From Actinomycetota bacterium (GTDB lineage: Bacteria > Actinomycetota > Acidimicrobiia > Acidimicrobiales > Ilumatobacteraceae): DNA of 64,000 nucleotides. The notes under the pieces are model-generated. The model searched no databases, was not told where the DNA came from, and saw only the letters and a list, made by a program, of their open reading frames with translations. A program made the position numbers and the translations under genes. The stretch spans positions 62,001-126,000 of the forward strand of contig WLIV01000001.1 in the NCBI GenBank assembly GCA_009702045.1. Reading direction: 5' to 3'. Shown here in pieces: positions 7,839-16,822 of this stretch (position 1 is the first letter of the stretch; each line of letters opens with the position of its first letter).

Positions 7839-9056
7839 ATGGACTTCCAGTTGCCTGCGGAGGACGATCCGCGCCGTCTCGCGGTGCGCACATGGCTACA
7901 CGAGCACCCGGCGCCGACGGGCCGTCAGCTCGCCGAGGCCGGATATGTGGCTCCGCACTGGCCCGCCCCATGGGGTGTGGGTGCCGACCCGGTGCACCAG
8001 TTGATCATCGATGACGAACTGCGGCGGGCCAAGGTGCGCCGCCCAACGAACCCGATCGGTATCGGGTGGGCCGGCCCGACGATCGCCTACGCAGGCACCG
8101 AGGAACAGAAGTTGCGGTACTTGTTGCCGCTGTTGAGTGGGGAGGAGTTCTGGTGCCAACTGTTCAGCGAACCCGAGGCGGGCAGCGATCTGGCGGCGCT
8201 CGGCACCCGCGCTGAACGTGACGGCGACGAATGGATCATCAACGGTCAGAAGATCTGGACCAGCGGAGCGCAGTTCGCCAAGTTCGGCATCCTGATCGCT
8301 CGCACCGACCCCATCGCTCCGAAGCAGAAAGGTATCTCGTACTTCATCTGCCCGATGGATCTGCCCGGGATGGAGATTCGACCGATCACCGAGATGACCG
8401 GCGGACAGACATTCAACGAGGTGTTCTTCACCGATGTTCGCTTGCCCGTGGCCAACCTCGTCGGCGAGGTCAATGACGGCTGGCGATTGGCCAAAGTGAC
8501 GCTCGGCAACGAGCGTGTGTCGCTAAGCACCGGCGGTGTGTTGTGGGGGATGGGGCCGACTGGCCTTGATCTGGTCGATCTCATCCGCTCGACGGGTCCG
8601 GTGACCGACCCGCACCTCCGTCAACGCATCGCTGCGGTGTACACCGAGCACGTGATCCTCGACCTCATCCGTCTGCGCACCCTGTCGGCGCGCGTGCAGG
8701 GTCGCCAGCCTGGTCCGGAAGCTAGCATCCGCAAGTTGCTCGCCGACGAGCATGGCCAGCACGTCATGGCACTTGCTCGCGACTGTGTGGGCGCCAACGC
8801 GATGTTGCGTCGCGTGGATAGCGACTCTGCTACCTCGGGCTCATTCAGTGGGCTGGGTCAAGGGCCGACACTCGGCGGCCTGCTCGACGCCGGCTGGTAC
8901 GACGGGTTCATGTTCGCCCCGGCGCTCACCATCGGCGGTGGTACCTGGGCCGTCCAGCGCAACATCATCGGCGAGCGGGTACTCGGTCTGCCCGCCGAAC
9001 CTGATGCGGCAGCGGGTCGCCCGTGGGCGGAGACACGCGGTCACATCAGCGGCTGA
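7839..9056 (+). CDS. Acyl-CoA dehydrogenase
   Basis: A 405-residue flavoprotein that introduces the alpha-beta double bond into an acyl-CoA. It shows the FAD/substrate motifs WCQLFSEPEAGSDLA (about 105-119) and WIINGQKIWTSGA (about 131-143), ITEMTGG and FNEVFF, and a C-terminal TIGGGTWAVQRNIIGERVLGLP typical of the family. The N-terminus is shorter than in classic mitochondrial types, as in the actinobacterial FadE groups. It is divergent from the acyl-CoA synthetase and SDR, with which it would form the first, activating and 3-hydroxy steps of a beta-oxidation route. The last 11 nt overlap the convergent membrane-protein gene. Confidence 0.9.
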   Translation: MDFQLPAEDDPRRLAVRTWLHEHPAPTGRQLAEAGYVAPHWPAPWGVGADPVHQLIIDDELRRAKVRRPTNPIGIGWAGPTIAYAGTEEQKLRYLLPLLSGEEFWCQLFSEPEAGSDLAALGTRAERDGDEWIINGQKIWTSGAQFAKFGILIARTDPIAPKQKGISYFICPMDLPGMEIRPITEMTGGQTFNEVFFTDVRLPVANLVGEVNDGWRLAKVTLGNERVSLSTGGVLWGMGPTGLDLVDLIRSTGPVTDPHLRQRIAAVYTEHVILDLIRLRTLSARVQGRQPGPEASIRKLLADEHGQHVMALARDCVGANAMLRRVDSDSATSGSFSGLGQGPTLGGLLDAGWYDGFMFAPALTIGGGTWAVQRNIIGERVLGLPAEPDAAAGRPWAETRGHISG

Positions 9057-10575
9057 GTTCGTCGCGCAGGCGGCCACCCATTCGAGACATCCAGACAGCG
9101 ATGGCGATGATCACCGTGCCGCAGGCGATGATCAGCACGGGCACCCGGCCTTCCCCTGGGAAGAAGTGTGTGATCGACCACGGGACGTTGACCAGCAACC
9201 CGGCCGAGCCGAACAGCGACATCAGCACCCGACCGGGGGCGGCGCCCAAGGCCAGCAGGCAGATCGCCGTTGCCAGGCCGGCGAGCGTGGCGACGGCCAC
9301 CGATTCGAAGCCCATCACGGCCGTACCGGCGACGACACCGATACCCCCAAGTATCTCCAGGACCAGGGGGGCGCGAGCCACCCGGCGGTTGCCGATGGAA
9401 ACCAGACCTACGCCTGCGAGCCATACTGCGGAGCCGGTGAGGATGCCTGCCTGCTGCGAGAAGTACCCGACCGTGGATGGGACGGCTTGGAGCGCACCTG
9501 CGCAGCCCACCACGGTGAGGGCGACGCGCACACCGCAGTCGCACACGTCGCCCGGCCAGGCCGCGGGGATCAGGATCGCGCCGACGACGGCGAGCATCAG
9601 CGCCATACCCCATCCGTGCCATTCGGAACTCAACATCGCCGAACCGACCACCATCGTTGCCGCCCCGACCAGGGCGGTGAGCTCCGGTGCAGGTGTGAGC
9701 GAACGCCACCCGGTGACTGCGAGCGCGACACCGAAGGCCACCAATGTCAGCCCGGTCAGCCCCACGCCTGTGAACTGCGCAACGAACGTACCCACCAGGG
9801 TGGAAGCCCCGACGAGCGTGAGTGTCTGCTGGACCGGACGATCACGCCACCACCAGAATGCAGCGTTCTGCACGGTGACCATCGTCGCCACTACGAGCGC
9901 CACCTTGTCCGCAGGGTGGAACCCCAGCGCCTTGGCGCCGAGGACGCCGGCGAACACGGCACCGATCGTGGATGACAGCAGCCAGAGGAACCAGCGCAGC
10001 CGGGTGAGCGCCGTCTCGCTCTCGTGCACGAGGGCACCAGCCAGCGCCAGGGCAGCAGTACCGCCACCGGTGATGGCCAGCCGACCGGGTGTGGACATGT
10101 CAGGCCAGTAGCGAGCCATCAACAACACGATGCCGGCGAGTCCGAGTACGCCACCGAGGTACCCGAGTGCCTCGGCGATGAAGGGGACGCGGCGCTGGGC
10201 GGGAGCGGCCTCCAACGCGCTGGTGTTCACTGCGCGGGCAAGTTCGACCGCGTTGTATTCGTACGACCTGATCCGCTCGGACTGTTCGTCCGTGATGAGT
10301 CCCGCGGCGCACCAATCCGCAAGTGCGGCGTCAAGCGGGGTGTCGAGCGCAGTGTCGGGCGGGGCGTCCTCAGCGGTTGGAGTTGCCGTCCGCGGCTGGT
10401 GCGCCGTGCCGGAGTGTGCGCCGGTGGGGCGTGATGGATGATGGCTGGCCTGCCGCATCCTCGGAGCGAGGCCCATCGGCCCCATTGGCGAGGCGGGATG
10501 TCCACTGTGGTGCCCTGCGGCGTACACGCCAGCCAGCACGAGTGCGACCAAGACGAGCGGGGCGAGTCCGATCAT
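9046..10575 (-). CDS. DUF2157-like polytopic membrane protein
   Basis: A 509-residue membrane protein of unknown function. An N-terminal hydrophobic segment (about 3-20) is followed by a His/Pro-rich linker, then a soluble stretch with LADWCAAGLITDEQSERIRSYE-like sequence (around 90-110) that resembles the DUF2157 N-terminal helical domain, and about 12-14 transmembrane helices from residue 140 to 500. I see no catalytic motif. No partner gene is evident; the 92-nt gap upstream holds nothing I recognise. Confidence 0.65.
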   Translation of the reverse strand: MIGLAPLVLVALVLAGVYAAGHHSGHPASPMGPMGLAPRMRQASHHPSRPTGAHSGTAHQPRTATPTAEDAPPDTALDTPLDAALADWCAAGLITDEQSERIRSYEYNAVELARAVNTSALEAAPAQRRVPFIAEALGYLGGVLGLAGIVLLMARYWPDMSTPGRLAITGGGTAALALAGALVHESETALTRLRWFLWLLSSTIGAVFAGVLGAKALGFHPADKVALVVATMVTVQNAAFWWWRDRPVQQTLTLVGASTLVGTFVAQFTGVGLTGLTLVAFGVALAVTGWRSLTPAPELTALVGAATMVVGSAMLSSEWHGWGMALMLAVVGAILIPAAWPGDVCDCGVRVALTVVGCAGALQAVPSTVGYFSQQAGILTGSAVWLAGVGLVSIGNRRVARAPLVLEILGGIGVVAGTAVMGFESVAVATLAGLATAICLLALGAAPGRVLMSLFGSAGLLVNVPWSITHFFPGEGRVPVLIIACGTVIIAIAVWMSRMGGRLRDELSR

Positions 10576-10667
10576 GGCGGGCTCCTCTCAGAGAGGTTGT
10601 TCTGCGGCTTCAGTGTGCGCCCAGCGTCGCGCCGACACAAGCAACGAGGCGCCCGGAACTCAGCGCG

Positions 10668-11588
10668 TCACAGGGGAACTGTCAGCTCTAGATGCGCGTC
10701 GGGTGCAGGGCCGCGGGTGACGAGGACCGCTCCGGTGATGACGCAGATGCCGCCCAGCACTTCGGCGAACGACGGCGCGTCGCCCAACACGAGCCATGCC
10801 ACCAACACGCTCGTTGGTGTGACCACGGTGCCGAGAGCCGAGGCCGTGGTGCCGGAGATGACCGTCATCACCCGTGCCATCACGTAGTAAATGAAGGCGG
10901 AGCTGGCGGAGCCGAGCCAGATAATGGCCAGCCAACCCTTCAACGACAGGCTGCCGAACTCCCCGAGGTGCGGCGCCTCGAGGCCCAGGATCAGCACTGC
11001 CCCGAGCAGAGCGCCAGGTGTATTCAGCCACCACCCGTCATACGACTTGGTGATGCTGCGAGTCGCGACCGTCACCGCTGCCCACGTCAGCGTGGCAAGG
11101 GCGATCGCCCCGGCACCCAACAGCGATGTCGAGCCGTGGTCCCCCCCGGCGAGACCGATCGCCGCACAGCCGATCATCGCCGCAGCGAGCCCGGCGAGGT
11201 GCACGCGGGTGAGTCGGTGACGTAAGAACAGCACCTCGCCGGCAGCGACCATCGCTGGCATCGTCGCCATCACCACCGCTGCCATTGCCACCGTCACCCG
11301 TTGCTGCCCCCAACTGAACAACAGGTGAAACACGACTGAACCGCCCAGGCCGCTGAGCACGATGCGGAGGCGGTCGCCCTTGCGGATCGGCGTGCGCCGC
11401 GAGGGACGGGCGGCGATGATGGCGACGTAGAACAGTGCCGCCGTCACGACACGGCCGGTGGCCAGCCCGAGCGGACTGAGTTCACGCAGGGCGATCTTCA
11501 CCAACGTGAAGGAGAACGACCCGATCGCGATCGAGGCCGCGAACAGGATGAACGCCTGCCGTCGATCGTGGGTGCTGGGGGTTGCCAT
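10668..11588 (-). CDS. EamA/DMT-family transporter
   Basis: A 306-residue inner-membrane permease with about ten hydrophobic helices in two EamA repeats (roughly residues 12-135 and 150-290), including the repeat-typical SFTLVKIALRELSPL and ITGAVLVTRG ends. DMT permeases export or import amino acids, nucleotides or other metabolites; the substrate is not predictable. The ATG at 11588 is chosen because the protein then starts at the first helix; in-frame sequence further upstream lies inside the divergent larE gene. Confidence 0.8.
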   Translation of the reverse strand: MATPSTHDRRQAFILFAASIAIGSFSFTLVKIALRELSPLGLATGRVVTAALFYVAIIAARPSRRTPIRKGDRLRIVLSGLGGSVVFHLLFSWGQQRVTVAMAAVVMATMPAMVAAGEVLFLRHRLTRVHLAGLAAAMIGCAAIGLAGGDHGSTSLLGAGAIALATLTWAAVTVATRSITKSYDGWWLNTPGALLGAVLILGLEAPHLGEFGSLSLKGWLAIIWLGSASSAFIYYVMARVMTVISGTTASALGTVVTPTSVLVAWLVLGDAPSFAEVLGGICVITGAVLVTRGPAPDAHLELTVPL

Positions 11589-11613
11589 GGGACAAGGCGA
11601 CGGTAGCGCTCGG

Positions 11614-11619
11614 TAGGGT
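11614..11619 (+). promoter_or_regulatory. Predicted -10 element, leaderless promoter of larE
   Basis: TAGGGT lies 6 nt before the GTG at 11626. No Shine-Dalgarno sequence precedes either of the tandem GTG codons at 11623 and 11626. Confidence 0.4.
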
Positions 11620-11625
11620 TGCGTG

Positions 11626-12417
11626 GTGACTCTTGACCAACAACTCGCCGTGCTGGAGACCGAACTCCGCCGCCTGGACCGAGTTGTGGTGGCGTTCAGT
11701 GGTGGCGCCGATTCAGCGTTTCTCGCGGCCGTCGCGCACCGCACGCTGGGGCCACAGAACGCTCATGCGGTGACAGCGGTGTCGCCATCGTTGGCTGGCG
11801 ACGAGGAGGCGGAGTGTCGTTCGCTGGCGGAGGAGTGGGGGCTGCGCTGGACGCCCGTCACGACGAACGAGATGGAGCGGGCGGCATATCGCCTGAACGA
11901 CACGGATCGCTGCTTCCACTGCAAGGCCGAACTGATGGACGTGGTGGGTCCACTCGCTGCTGCCGATGGGGCGACGGTGGTGCTCGGTGTCAATCTGGAC
12001 GATCTCGGCGAGCATCGTCCTGGTCAAAAGGCGGCGGTGGAGGCTGGTGCAGAGTTCCCGCTCGTCGTCGCGGAGTTCACCAAGGCCGATGTCCGCGAGG
12101 CGTCGCAGTTGCTGGGTCTGCGCACATGGGACAAGCCGGCGATGGCCTGCCTGGCCAGCCGCGTTCCTTACGGCACCGAGGTGTCGGTCAGTCTGCTCGG
12201 TCAGGTCGAGCGTGCCGAGGCTGCGTTACGACGCCTTGGGTTCCGCCAGATCCGTGTGCGCCACTATGGCGAGACGGCGCGTATTGAGGTCGGGGTCGAC
12301 GAACTGCCGCTCGTACTCGCACAGCGAGACGACGTCGTTCGTGCGGTCCGTGGTCAGGGGTATCGCTATGCGACGCTCGACCTCGAGGGGTTCCGGTCGG
12401 GGAATCTCAACGGCTGA
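11626..12417 (+). CDS. larE: LarE-like ATP-dependent sulfur transferase
   Basis: A 263-residue PP-loop protein. In the nickel-pincer nucleotide pathway LarE adenylates the P2CMN carboxylate and installs sulfur. The PP-loop is SGGADS (25-30; A replaces the usual V), followed by RCFHCKAEL and KPAMACLASRVPYG. Cys175 sits where the sacrificial Cys176 of Lactobacillus LarE lies; Cys96 and Cys99 add a CxxC, the set of three found in LarE proteins that use a 4Fe-4S cluster. No larB, larC or larA is visible, so its partner lies elsewhere or it serves another thiolation. A GTG at 11623 would add one residue. Confidence 0.8.
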   Translation: MTLDQQLAVLETELRRLDRVVVAFSGGADSAFLAAVAHRTLGPQNAHAVTAVSPSLAGDEEAECRSLAEEWGLRWTPVTTNEMERAAYRLNDTDRCFHCKAELMDVVGPLAAADGATVVLGVNLDDLGEHRPGQKAAVEAGAEFPLVVAEFTKADVREASQLLGLRTWDKPAMACLASRVPYGTEVSVSLLGQVERAEAALRRLGFRQIRVRHYGETARIEVGVDELPLVLAQRDDVVRAVRGQGYRYATLDLEGFRSGNLNG

Positions 12418-12436
12418 CAGCCTAAAGTGGGTGGTC

Positions 12437-13486
12437 ATGAAGCTCTCGATGATGATCAACTACGCCGGCGGGTTCAAGGAATCGGCCCAGCGAGTCGTGG
12501 AACTGGAGAAGGCCGGACTCGACCAGGTGTGGGTGGCGGAGGCGTACAGCTTCGACTCCATCAGCCAGGTCGGCTATCTCTCCGCGATCACCGATCGCAT
12601 CGAGATCGGCACCGGCATCGTCAACGTGTATTCGCGAACCGCTGCATTGATGGCGATGACCGCGGCTGGCTGCGATTACGTCAGTGGCGGCCGGTTCATC
12701 CTCGGCCTCGGTGCCAGCGGCCCGCAGGTGGTCGAGGGCTTTCACGGTGTGCCGTACGAGAAGCCGATGATGCGTACCAAGGAGTACATCGAGGCCTGCC
12801 GCATGATCTGGAAGCGCGAGGTGTTCAACTACCAGGGCCAGACCGTGAAGGCGCCGCTGCCCGCAGGTGAGGGCACCGGGATGGGCAAGCCGCTGAAGTT
12901 GATCAACCACCCCGTACGCAGCGATATCCCGATCTGGTGGGCCAGCCTGAAGGACAAGAGTGTCGAGGCCACGGCGGAACTGGCCGACGGTTGGCTGCCA
13001 ATCATGTTCATCCCCGAGAAGTACCACACCGTGTGGGGCCCGCAGCTCAAGGCCGGTCTGGCCAAGCGCTCACCCGACCGCAAGCGCCTCGACATCTCCG
13101 CCGGAGGCATGTTGGCGATCGACGAGAAGTTGGTCGGCGACGAGCAGAAGAAGGTGCTCGATCTGGGCCGCCCGCACATGGCGTTGTACGTCGGTGGCAT
13201 GGGTGCGCGCGGCAAGAACTTCTACAACGACATCGCTCGCGCCTACGGCTACGAGAAGGAGGCCGACGAGGTGCAGGATCTGTACCTCGATGGCAAGAAG
13301 GACGAAGCTGCCGCTGCCTTGCCTGCTGAGTGGCTGGAGTTGGCCAACTTGGTCGGCCCACGTAGCTACATCAAGGAGCGCATCGCGGCCTACAAGGAAG
13401 CCGGTGTCACCGTGTTGTCGGTGAACCCGGTCGGCCCCGACCCAGTCGGTCAGATCGAACTCCTGCGCACCCTCGTCGACGGCTGA
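12437..13486 (+). CDS. LLM-class F420-dependent oxidoreductase
   Basis: A 349-residue luciferase-like monooxygenase-fold (TIM barrel) enzyme expected to use coenzyme F420. Typical features are the N-terminal KLSMMINYAGGFKES, GLDQVWVAEAYSFDS (about 29-43), DRIEIGTGIVNVYSRT and GRFILGLGASGPQVVEGFHG (about 88-107), as in F420-dependent dehydrogenases and methylene-H4MPT-reductase relatives. The substrate is unknown. TAAAGT lies 8 nt before the ATG. An SDR follows 11 nt downstream, so the two may be co-transcribed and form a redox pair. Confidence 0.85.
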   Translation: MKLSMMINYAGGFKESAQRVVELEKAGLDQVWVAEAYSFDSISQVGYLSAITDRIEIGTGIVNVYSRTAALMAMTAAGCDYVSGGRFILGLGASGPQVVEGFHGVPYEKPMMRTKEYIEACRMIWKREVFNYQGQTVKAPLPAGEGTGMGKPLKLINHPVRSDIPIWWASLKDKSVEATAELADGWLPIMFIPEKYHTVWGPQLKAGLAKRSPDRKRLDISAGGMLAIDEKLVGDEQKKVLDLGRPHMALYVGGMGARGKNFYNDIARAYGYEKEADEVQDLYLDGKKDEAAAALPAEWLELANLVGPRSYIKERIAAYKEAGVTVLSVNPVGPDPVGQIELLRTLVDG

Positions 13487-13497
13487 TCGGCGAGAAC

Positions 13498-14340
13498 ATG
13501 TCGCCCACCACCATCGCCCCGCTCAGTGTCCTGATCACGGGCTGCAGCAGCGGCTTCGGAGAACTCGCCGCGCTCACGTTCGCCGATCGTGGGCACCAGG
13601 TGTTCGCCACCATGCGCACACCTGGGAAGTCGGCGGCGCTGAATGGTCGCCCCGATATCACACAACTCGCACTCGATGTGTGCGACGCAGCCAGTGTGGA
13701 CGCGGCGGTCGCCGAGGCCATCCGCCGCGCTGGGCGGATCGACGTCGTGGTCAACAACGCCGGTATCGAAGTGTTCGGAGCGGTGCACCTCGTCAGCGAC
13801 GATGAGGTCCTGCGACAGATGGACACCAACGTGCTGGGCGTCATTCGCATGGTCCGAGCCGTGGTGCCGCACTTGGTGGCGAATGGCGGCGGGGCGATCG
13901 TCACTGTCGGCTCGATCGCCGGGCTGGTGGGTACGCCGTACGGCGGTATCTATGCGGCGAGCAAACACGCAGTGGAGGCACTCACCGAGGCCATGCACTT
14001 TGAGCTGTCGCACCTCGGAGTTCGCGTGAGCGTCGTCGAGCCGGGGCAGTTCGCCACAGCATTGGGCGACAACGGTGTCCACGCCGCGGGGATGATCGAA
14101 GGAAGCCCGGAGGCGGTGCGCCGTGATCGGTTCCGCACCGCCCAGCGCACGCTCGTCAACGGTCAACCGGCTCATCCGCAGGCCGTCGCCGACGCGATCT
14201 ACTGCGCTGCCACAGAGCGACCGGGCAAGCTGCGGTATCTCGTCGGCGCCGACGCGGAGTTGATCGCGGCGACGAAGGCCGCAATGTCCTTCGAGGACTT
14301 CGACGTCACGATGCGCGCCGCGCTCGACTTCCACGACTGA
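13498..14340 (+). CDS. SDR-family oxidoreductase
   Basis: A 280-residue classical short-chain dehydrogenase: TGCSSGFGE cofactor loop (about 14-22), NNAGIEVFG, the catalytic Ser in TVGSIAG and YAASK for Tyr/Lys. The FATMR sequence after beta-2 is typical of NADP-preferring members. It resembles the oxidoreductases of the retinol dehydrogenase/3-oxoacyl reductase-like groups; substrate unknown. It lies 11 nt after the LLM gene. Confidence 0.85.
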   Translation: MSPTTIAPLSVLITGCSSGFGELAALTFADRGHQVFATMRTPGKSAALNGRPDITQLALDVCDAASVDAAVAEAIRRAGRIDVVVNNAGIEVFGAVHLVSDDEVLRQMDTNVLGVIRMVRAVVPHLVANGGGAIVTVGSIAGLVGTPYGGIYAASKHAVEALTEAMHFELSHLGVRVSVVEPGQFATALGDNGVHAAGMIEGSPEAVRRDRFRTAQRTLVNGQPAHPQAVADAIYCAATERPGKLRYLVGADAELIAATKAAMSFEDFDVTMRAALDFHD

Positions 14341-14383
14341 GACCCTGGCCACCTTGCTCGTCGACGCCCGACCCCTGAGGCGC

Positions 14384-14389
14384 TACGGT
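14384..14389 (+). promoter_or_regulatory. Possible -10 element for the ABC importer operon
   Basis: TACGGT is 35 nt upstream of the importer start codon, leaving room for a short leader with the GGAGAAGG ribosome site. No clear -35 box is seen. Confidence 0.3.
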
Positions 14390-14424
14390 GGGCGCACTCG
14401 TCGTTGGAGAAGGTGAGAGACAGC

Positions 14425-15186
14425 GTGACGCTGCTCGATGTTCAGAACGTGACTGTGAACTTCGGTGGAATCGTGGCCCTTGATGGGCTGTCGTTCGCCA
14501 TCGAAGAGGGACATATCTGCGGGCTCATCGGGCCCAACGGTGCGGGGAAGACGACGATGTTCAACGTCGTCAGCCGTATTTACCAGCCCACCGCCGGCTC
14601 GGTGTTGTATCGCGGCACGGAGCTGCTGCACGTGCCTGCGCACGGGATTGCCCGGCTGGGTATCGCTCGCACGTTCCAGAACCTGGCCCTGTTCCCGACG
14701 ATGTCGTTGTTGGAGAACGTGATGGTCGGCGCCCACAGTCAGGGCCGTATCGGCTTCCTGCGGGCGATCACTCGTATTGGCGCCGCCGCCGACAACCGTC
14801 GCACCCGCGACTTCGCCGGTGATCTGCTGCAGCAGTTGGGTCTCGGCCATCTGGCGTTCCGCCCTGCCGCTGGTCTGCCGTTCGGCACCCTGAAGCGGCT
14901 GGAAATCGCTCGTGCTCTGGCGTCCCGGCCGAAGTTCCTGTTGATGGACGAACCCGCCGCCGGTCTGCCGCACGGTGAGGTCGACGAACTCGGCCACACG
15001 ATCCAGTCGATCCGAGATGAGTTCGCACTCACGGTCCTGCTGGTGGAACATCACATGTCGATGGTGATGGCGATCAGCGACCGGGTGGTGGCGATGGAGT
15101 TCGGTCGCAAGATCGCCGATGGCACACCCACCGAGGTGCAGAGTAACCCGGCGGTCATCGAGGCCTATCTGGGGAGTCCGACGTGA
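14425..15186 (+). CDS. Branched-chain amino acid-type ABC transporter ATPase (LivG-like)
   Basis: A 253-residue ATPase of the HAAT family, first gene of a five-gene import operon. Walker A is GPNGAGKTT, Walker B is LLMDEPAAGL, and the H-loop is LLVEHHMSM. The ABC signature is degenerate: LPFGTLKRLE in place of the usual LSYGQQRRLE-type sequence. The C-terminal extension (residues about 225-250) is typical of LivG. The GTG at 14425 is preceded by GGAGAAGGTGAGAG; a TTG at 14404 would overlap that ribosome site. It overlaps the next ATPase gene by 4 nt (GTGA). Confidence 0.88.
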   Translation: MTLLDVQNVTVNFGGIVALDGLSFAIEEGHICGLIGPNGAGKTTMFNVVSRIYQPTAGSVLYRGTELLHVPAHGIARLGIARTFQNLALFPTMSLLENVMVGAHSQGRIGFLRAITRIGAAADNRRTRDFAGDLLQQLGLGHLAFRPAAGLPFGTLKRLEIARALASRPKFLLMDEPAAGLPHGEVDELGHTIQSIRDEFALTVLLVEHHMSMVMAISDRVVAMEFGRKIADGTPTEVQSNPAVIEAYLGSPT

Positions 15187-15896
15187 CGTTGTTGAGCGCG
15201 CGAGGCCTCACTGCCGGCTATGGACCGCTGAAGGTGCTGGAAGGGATCGACCTCGACGTCAACGAGGGCGAGATCGTGGTGATGCTCGGTGCGAATGGTG
15301 CGGGGAAGACCACCACCATGCGGGCCATCAGCGGCGTCATCGCCCGGCACGGCGAGATCACCTTCGGCGGCCACAACATCCAGAAGGTCGGTCCCGATGC
15401 CATCGTCCGTGCTGGAATCGTCCAGGTGCCTCAGGGACGGGGAACATTCCCGGAGTTGTCGGTCGAGGACAACATGCGCGCCGGTGCCTATGTGCGCCGC
15501 GACGGTTCGGGTGCGGTGCAGGCCGATATCGCCAAGTGGTTCGAACTGTTCCCGCGCCTCGCTGAACGCCGCACACAACGTGCGGGCAGCCTCAGCGGCG
15601 GCGAGCAACAGATGCTCGCGATCGCCCGCGCACTGATGAGCCGTCCTCGATTGCTGCTGTGCGATGAACCCAGCATGGGGCTGGCGCCACTGATCACGCA
15701 GGAGCTGTTTCAAATCATCGAACGTCTGAACCGCGACGAGGGATTGTCCGTGCTCTTGGTGGAGCAGAACGCCAACCTGGCGATGCACATGGCCAGCCGG
15801 GTGTACCTGCTGGAGACGGGACGGATCGTCGCCAGCGGCACCGCCGCCGAAATCGGCGCGGACGACACGATTCGCAAGGCGTACCTGGGGTTCTAA
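15183..15896 (+). CDS. Branched-chain amino acid-type ABC transporter ATPase (LivF-like)
   Basis: A 237-residue ATPase, partner of the preceding LivG-like protein. It has Walker A GANGAGKTT, a canonical signature LSGGEQQ, Walker B LLLCDEPSMGL and H-loop VEQNA, the set expected of LivF. It starts with a GTG within the upstream stop (GTGA) and its TAA overlaps the permease ATG by 1 nt, so the three genes are translationally coupled. Because its signature is canonical while that of LivG is degenerate, the ATPase sites of the dimer may be unequal. Confidence 0.9.
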   Translation: MTLLSARGLTAGYGPLKVLEGIDLDVNEGEIVVMLGANGAGKTTTMRAISGVIARHGEITFGGHNIQKVGPDAIVRAGIVQVPQGRGTFPELSVEDNMRAGAYVRRDGSGAVQADIAKWFELFPRLAERRTQRAGSLSGGEQQMLAIARALMSRPRLLLCDEPSMGLAPLITQELFQIIERLNRDEGLSVLLVEQNANLAMHMASRVYLLETGRIVASGTAAEIGADDTIRKAYLGF

Positions 15897-16822
15897 TGGC
15901 ACTGTTCCTGCAACGACTCGTCGACGGCCTCAGCGAAGGCAGCATCTATGCGCTGCTCGCGCTGGGCCTGGTGATCATCTATCGCGGCACCGGCCACCTC
16001 AACTTCGCACAGGGCGAGATGGCGCTGTTCAGTACCTACGCCGTGTACCAGTTCGGCGAGTGGGGTGTGCCGATCGGACTGGCCGTGCTGATGGGCATGG
16101 CGGTGGGCTTCGTGCTGGGCGCCGGCACCGAGGTGGTGCTGGTGCGCCCGATCAGCAGGAAGTCGCCCTTCGCCGTGTTCATCGTCACCATCGGTCTGTT
16201 CCAGTTCCTGAACTGGCTCGACGGCGCGCTCTGGGGCGGCCAGCAACTGCCCAGCTCGGCGATGGGCAGCAAACAGGGCAAGTTCCCCAGCCTGTTCCCG
16301 AACAACCCCACCGACTACTTCAACGTGTTCGGCGCCGCCATCAAGTGGCAGTCGTTCTGGATGCTGGTGCTGGTGTTGGTCATCGGCGGCGGCCTGTACG
16401 TCATGTTCAACTACACCAAGCTCGGGCTGGCGATGCGCGCTGTCGCCTCTAACTCAGAGAGTTCGAAGTTGGTGGGCATCCGCACCGGCACGGTGCTGAT
16501 GGTCAGCTGGGGCATCGCCGCCGCAGTGGGTGCACTGGGCGGGGTGGTGTACGCCGGTCTCACCACCAACGTGAACCAGAGCCTGATGTTCTCGGTGTTC
16601 ATCTACGCCGCGGCCGCGGCCACGTTGGGCGGGTTCGACAGCCCTGGCGGCGCCGTCGTGGGCGGCTTGGCCATTGGAGTCATCCAGAACCTCGTGGCCG
16701 GCTACGCCGACGAGTGGGTCGGCCAGCAGATGAAGGTGGGAGTGGCCTTCCTGGTGATCCTGGCGGTGCTGCTGTTGCGGCCGGCCGGTCTGTTCGGCAC
16801 CTCGAAGGTGGAACGAGTATGA
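15896..16822 (+). CDS. Branched-chain amino acid-type ABC transporter permease (LivH-like)
   Basis: A 308-residue inner-membrane permease with about eight helices. The opening LSEGSIYALLALGLVIIYR and HLNFAQGEM stretch (about residues 12-45) is characteristic of LivH, as is the GLAMRAVASN coupling-helix region around residue 180 that contacts the ATPases. About 30 extra residues (GALWGGQQLPSS to NPTDYFNVFG) form an external loop. It pairs with the LivM-like gene that starts within its stop codon. Confidence 0.9.
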   Translation: MALFLQRLVDGLSEGSIYALLALGLVIIYRGTGHLNFAQGEMALFSTYAVYQFGEWGVPIGLAVLMGMAVGFVLGAGTEVVLVRPISRKSPFAVFIVTIGLFQFLNWLDGALWGGQQLPSSAMGSKQGKFPSLFPNNPTDYFNVFGAAIKWQSFWMLVLVLVIGGGLYVMFNYTKLGLAMRAVASNSESSKLVGIRTGTVLMVSWGIAAAVGALGGVVYAGLTTNVNQSLMFSVFIYAAAAATLGGFDSPGGAVVGGLAIGVIQNLVAGYADEWVGQQMKVGVAFLVILAVLLLRPAGLFGTSKVERV

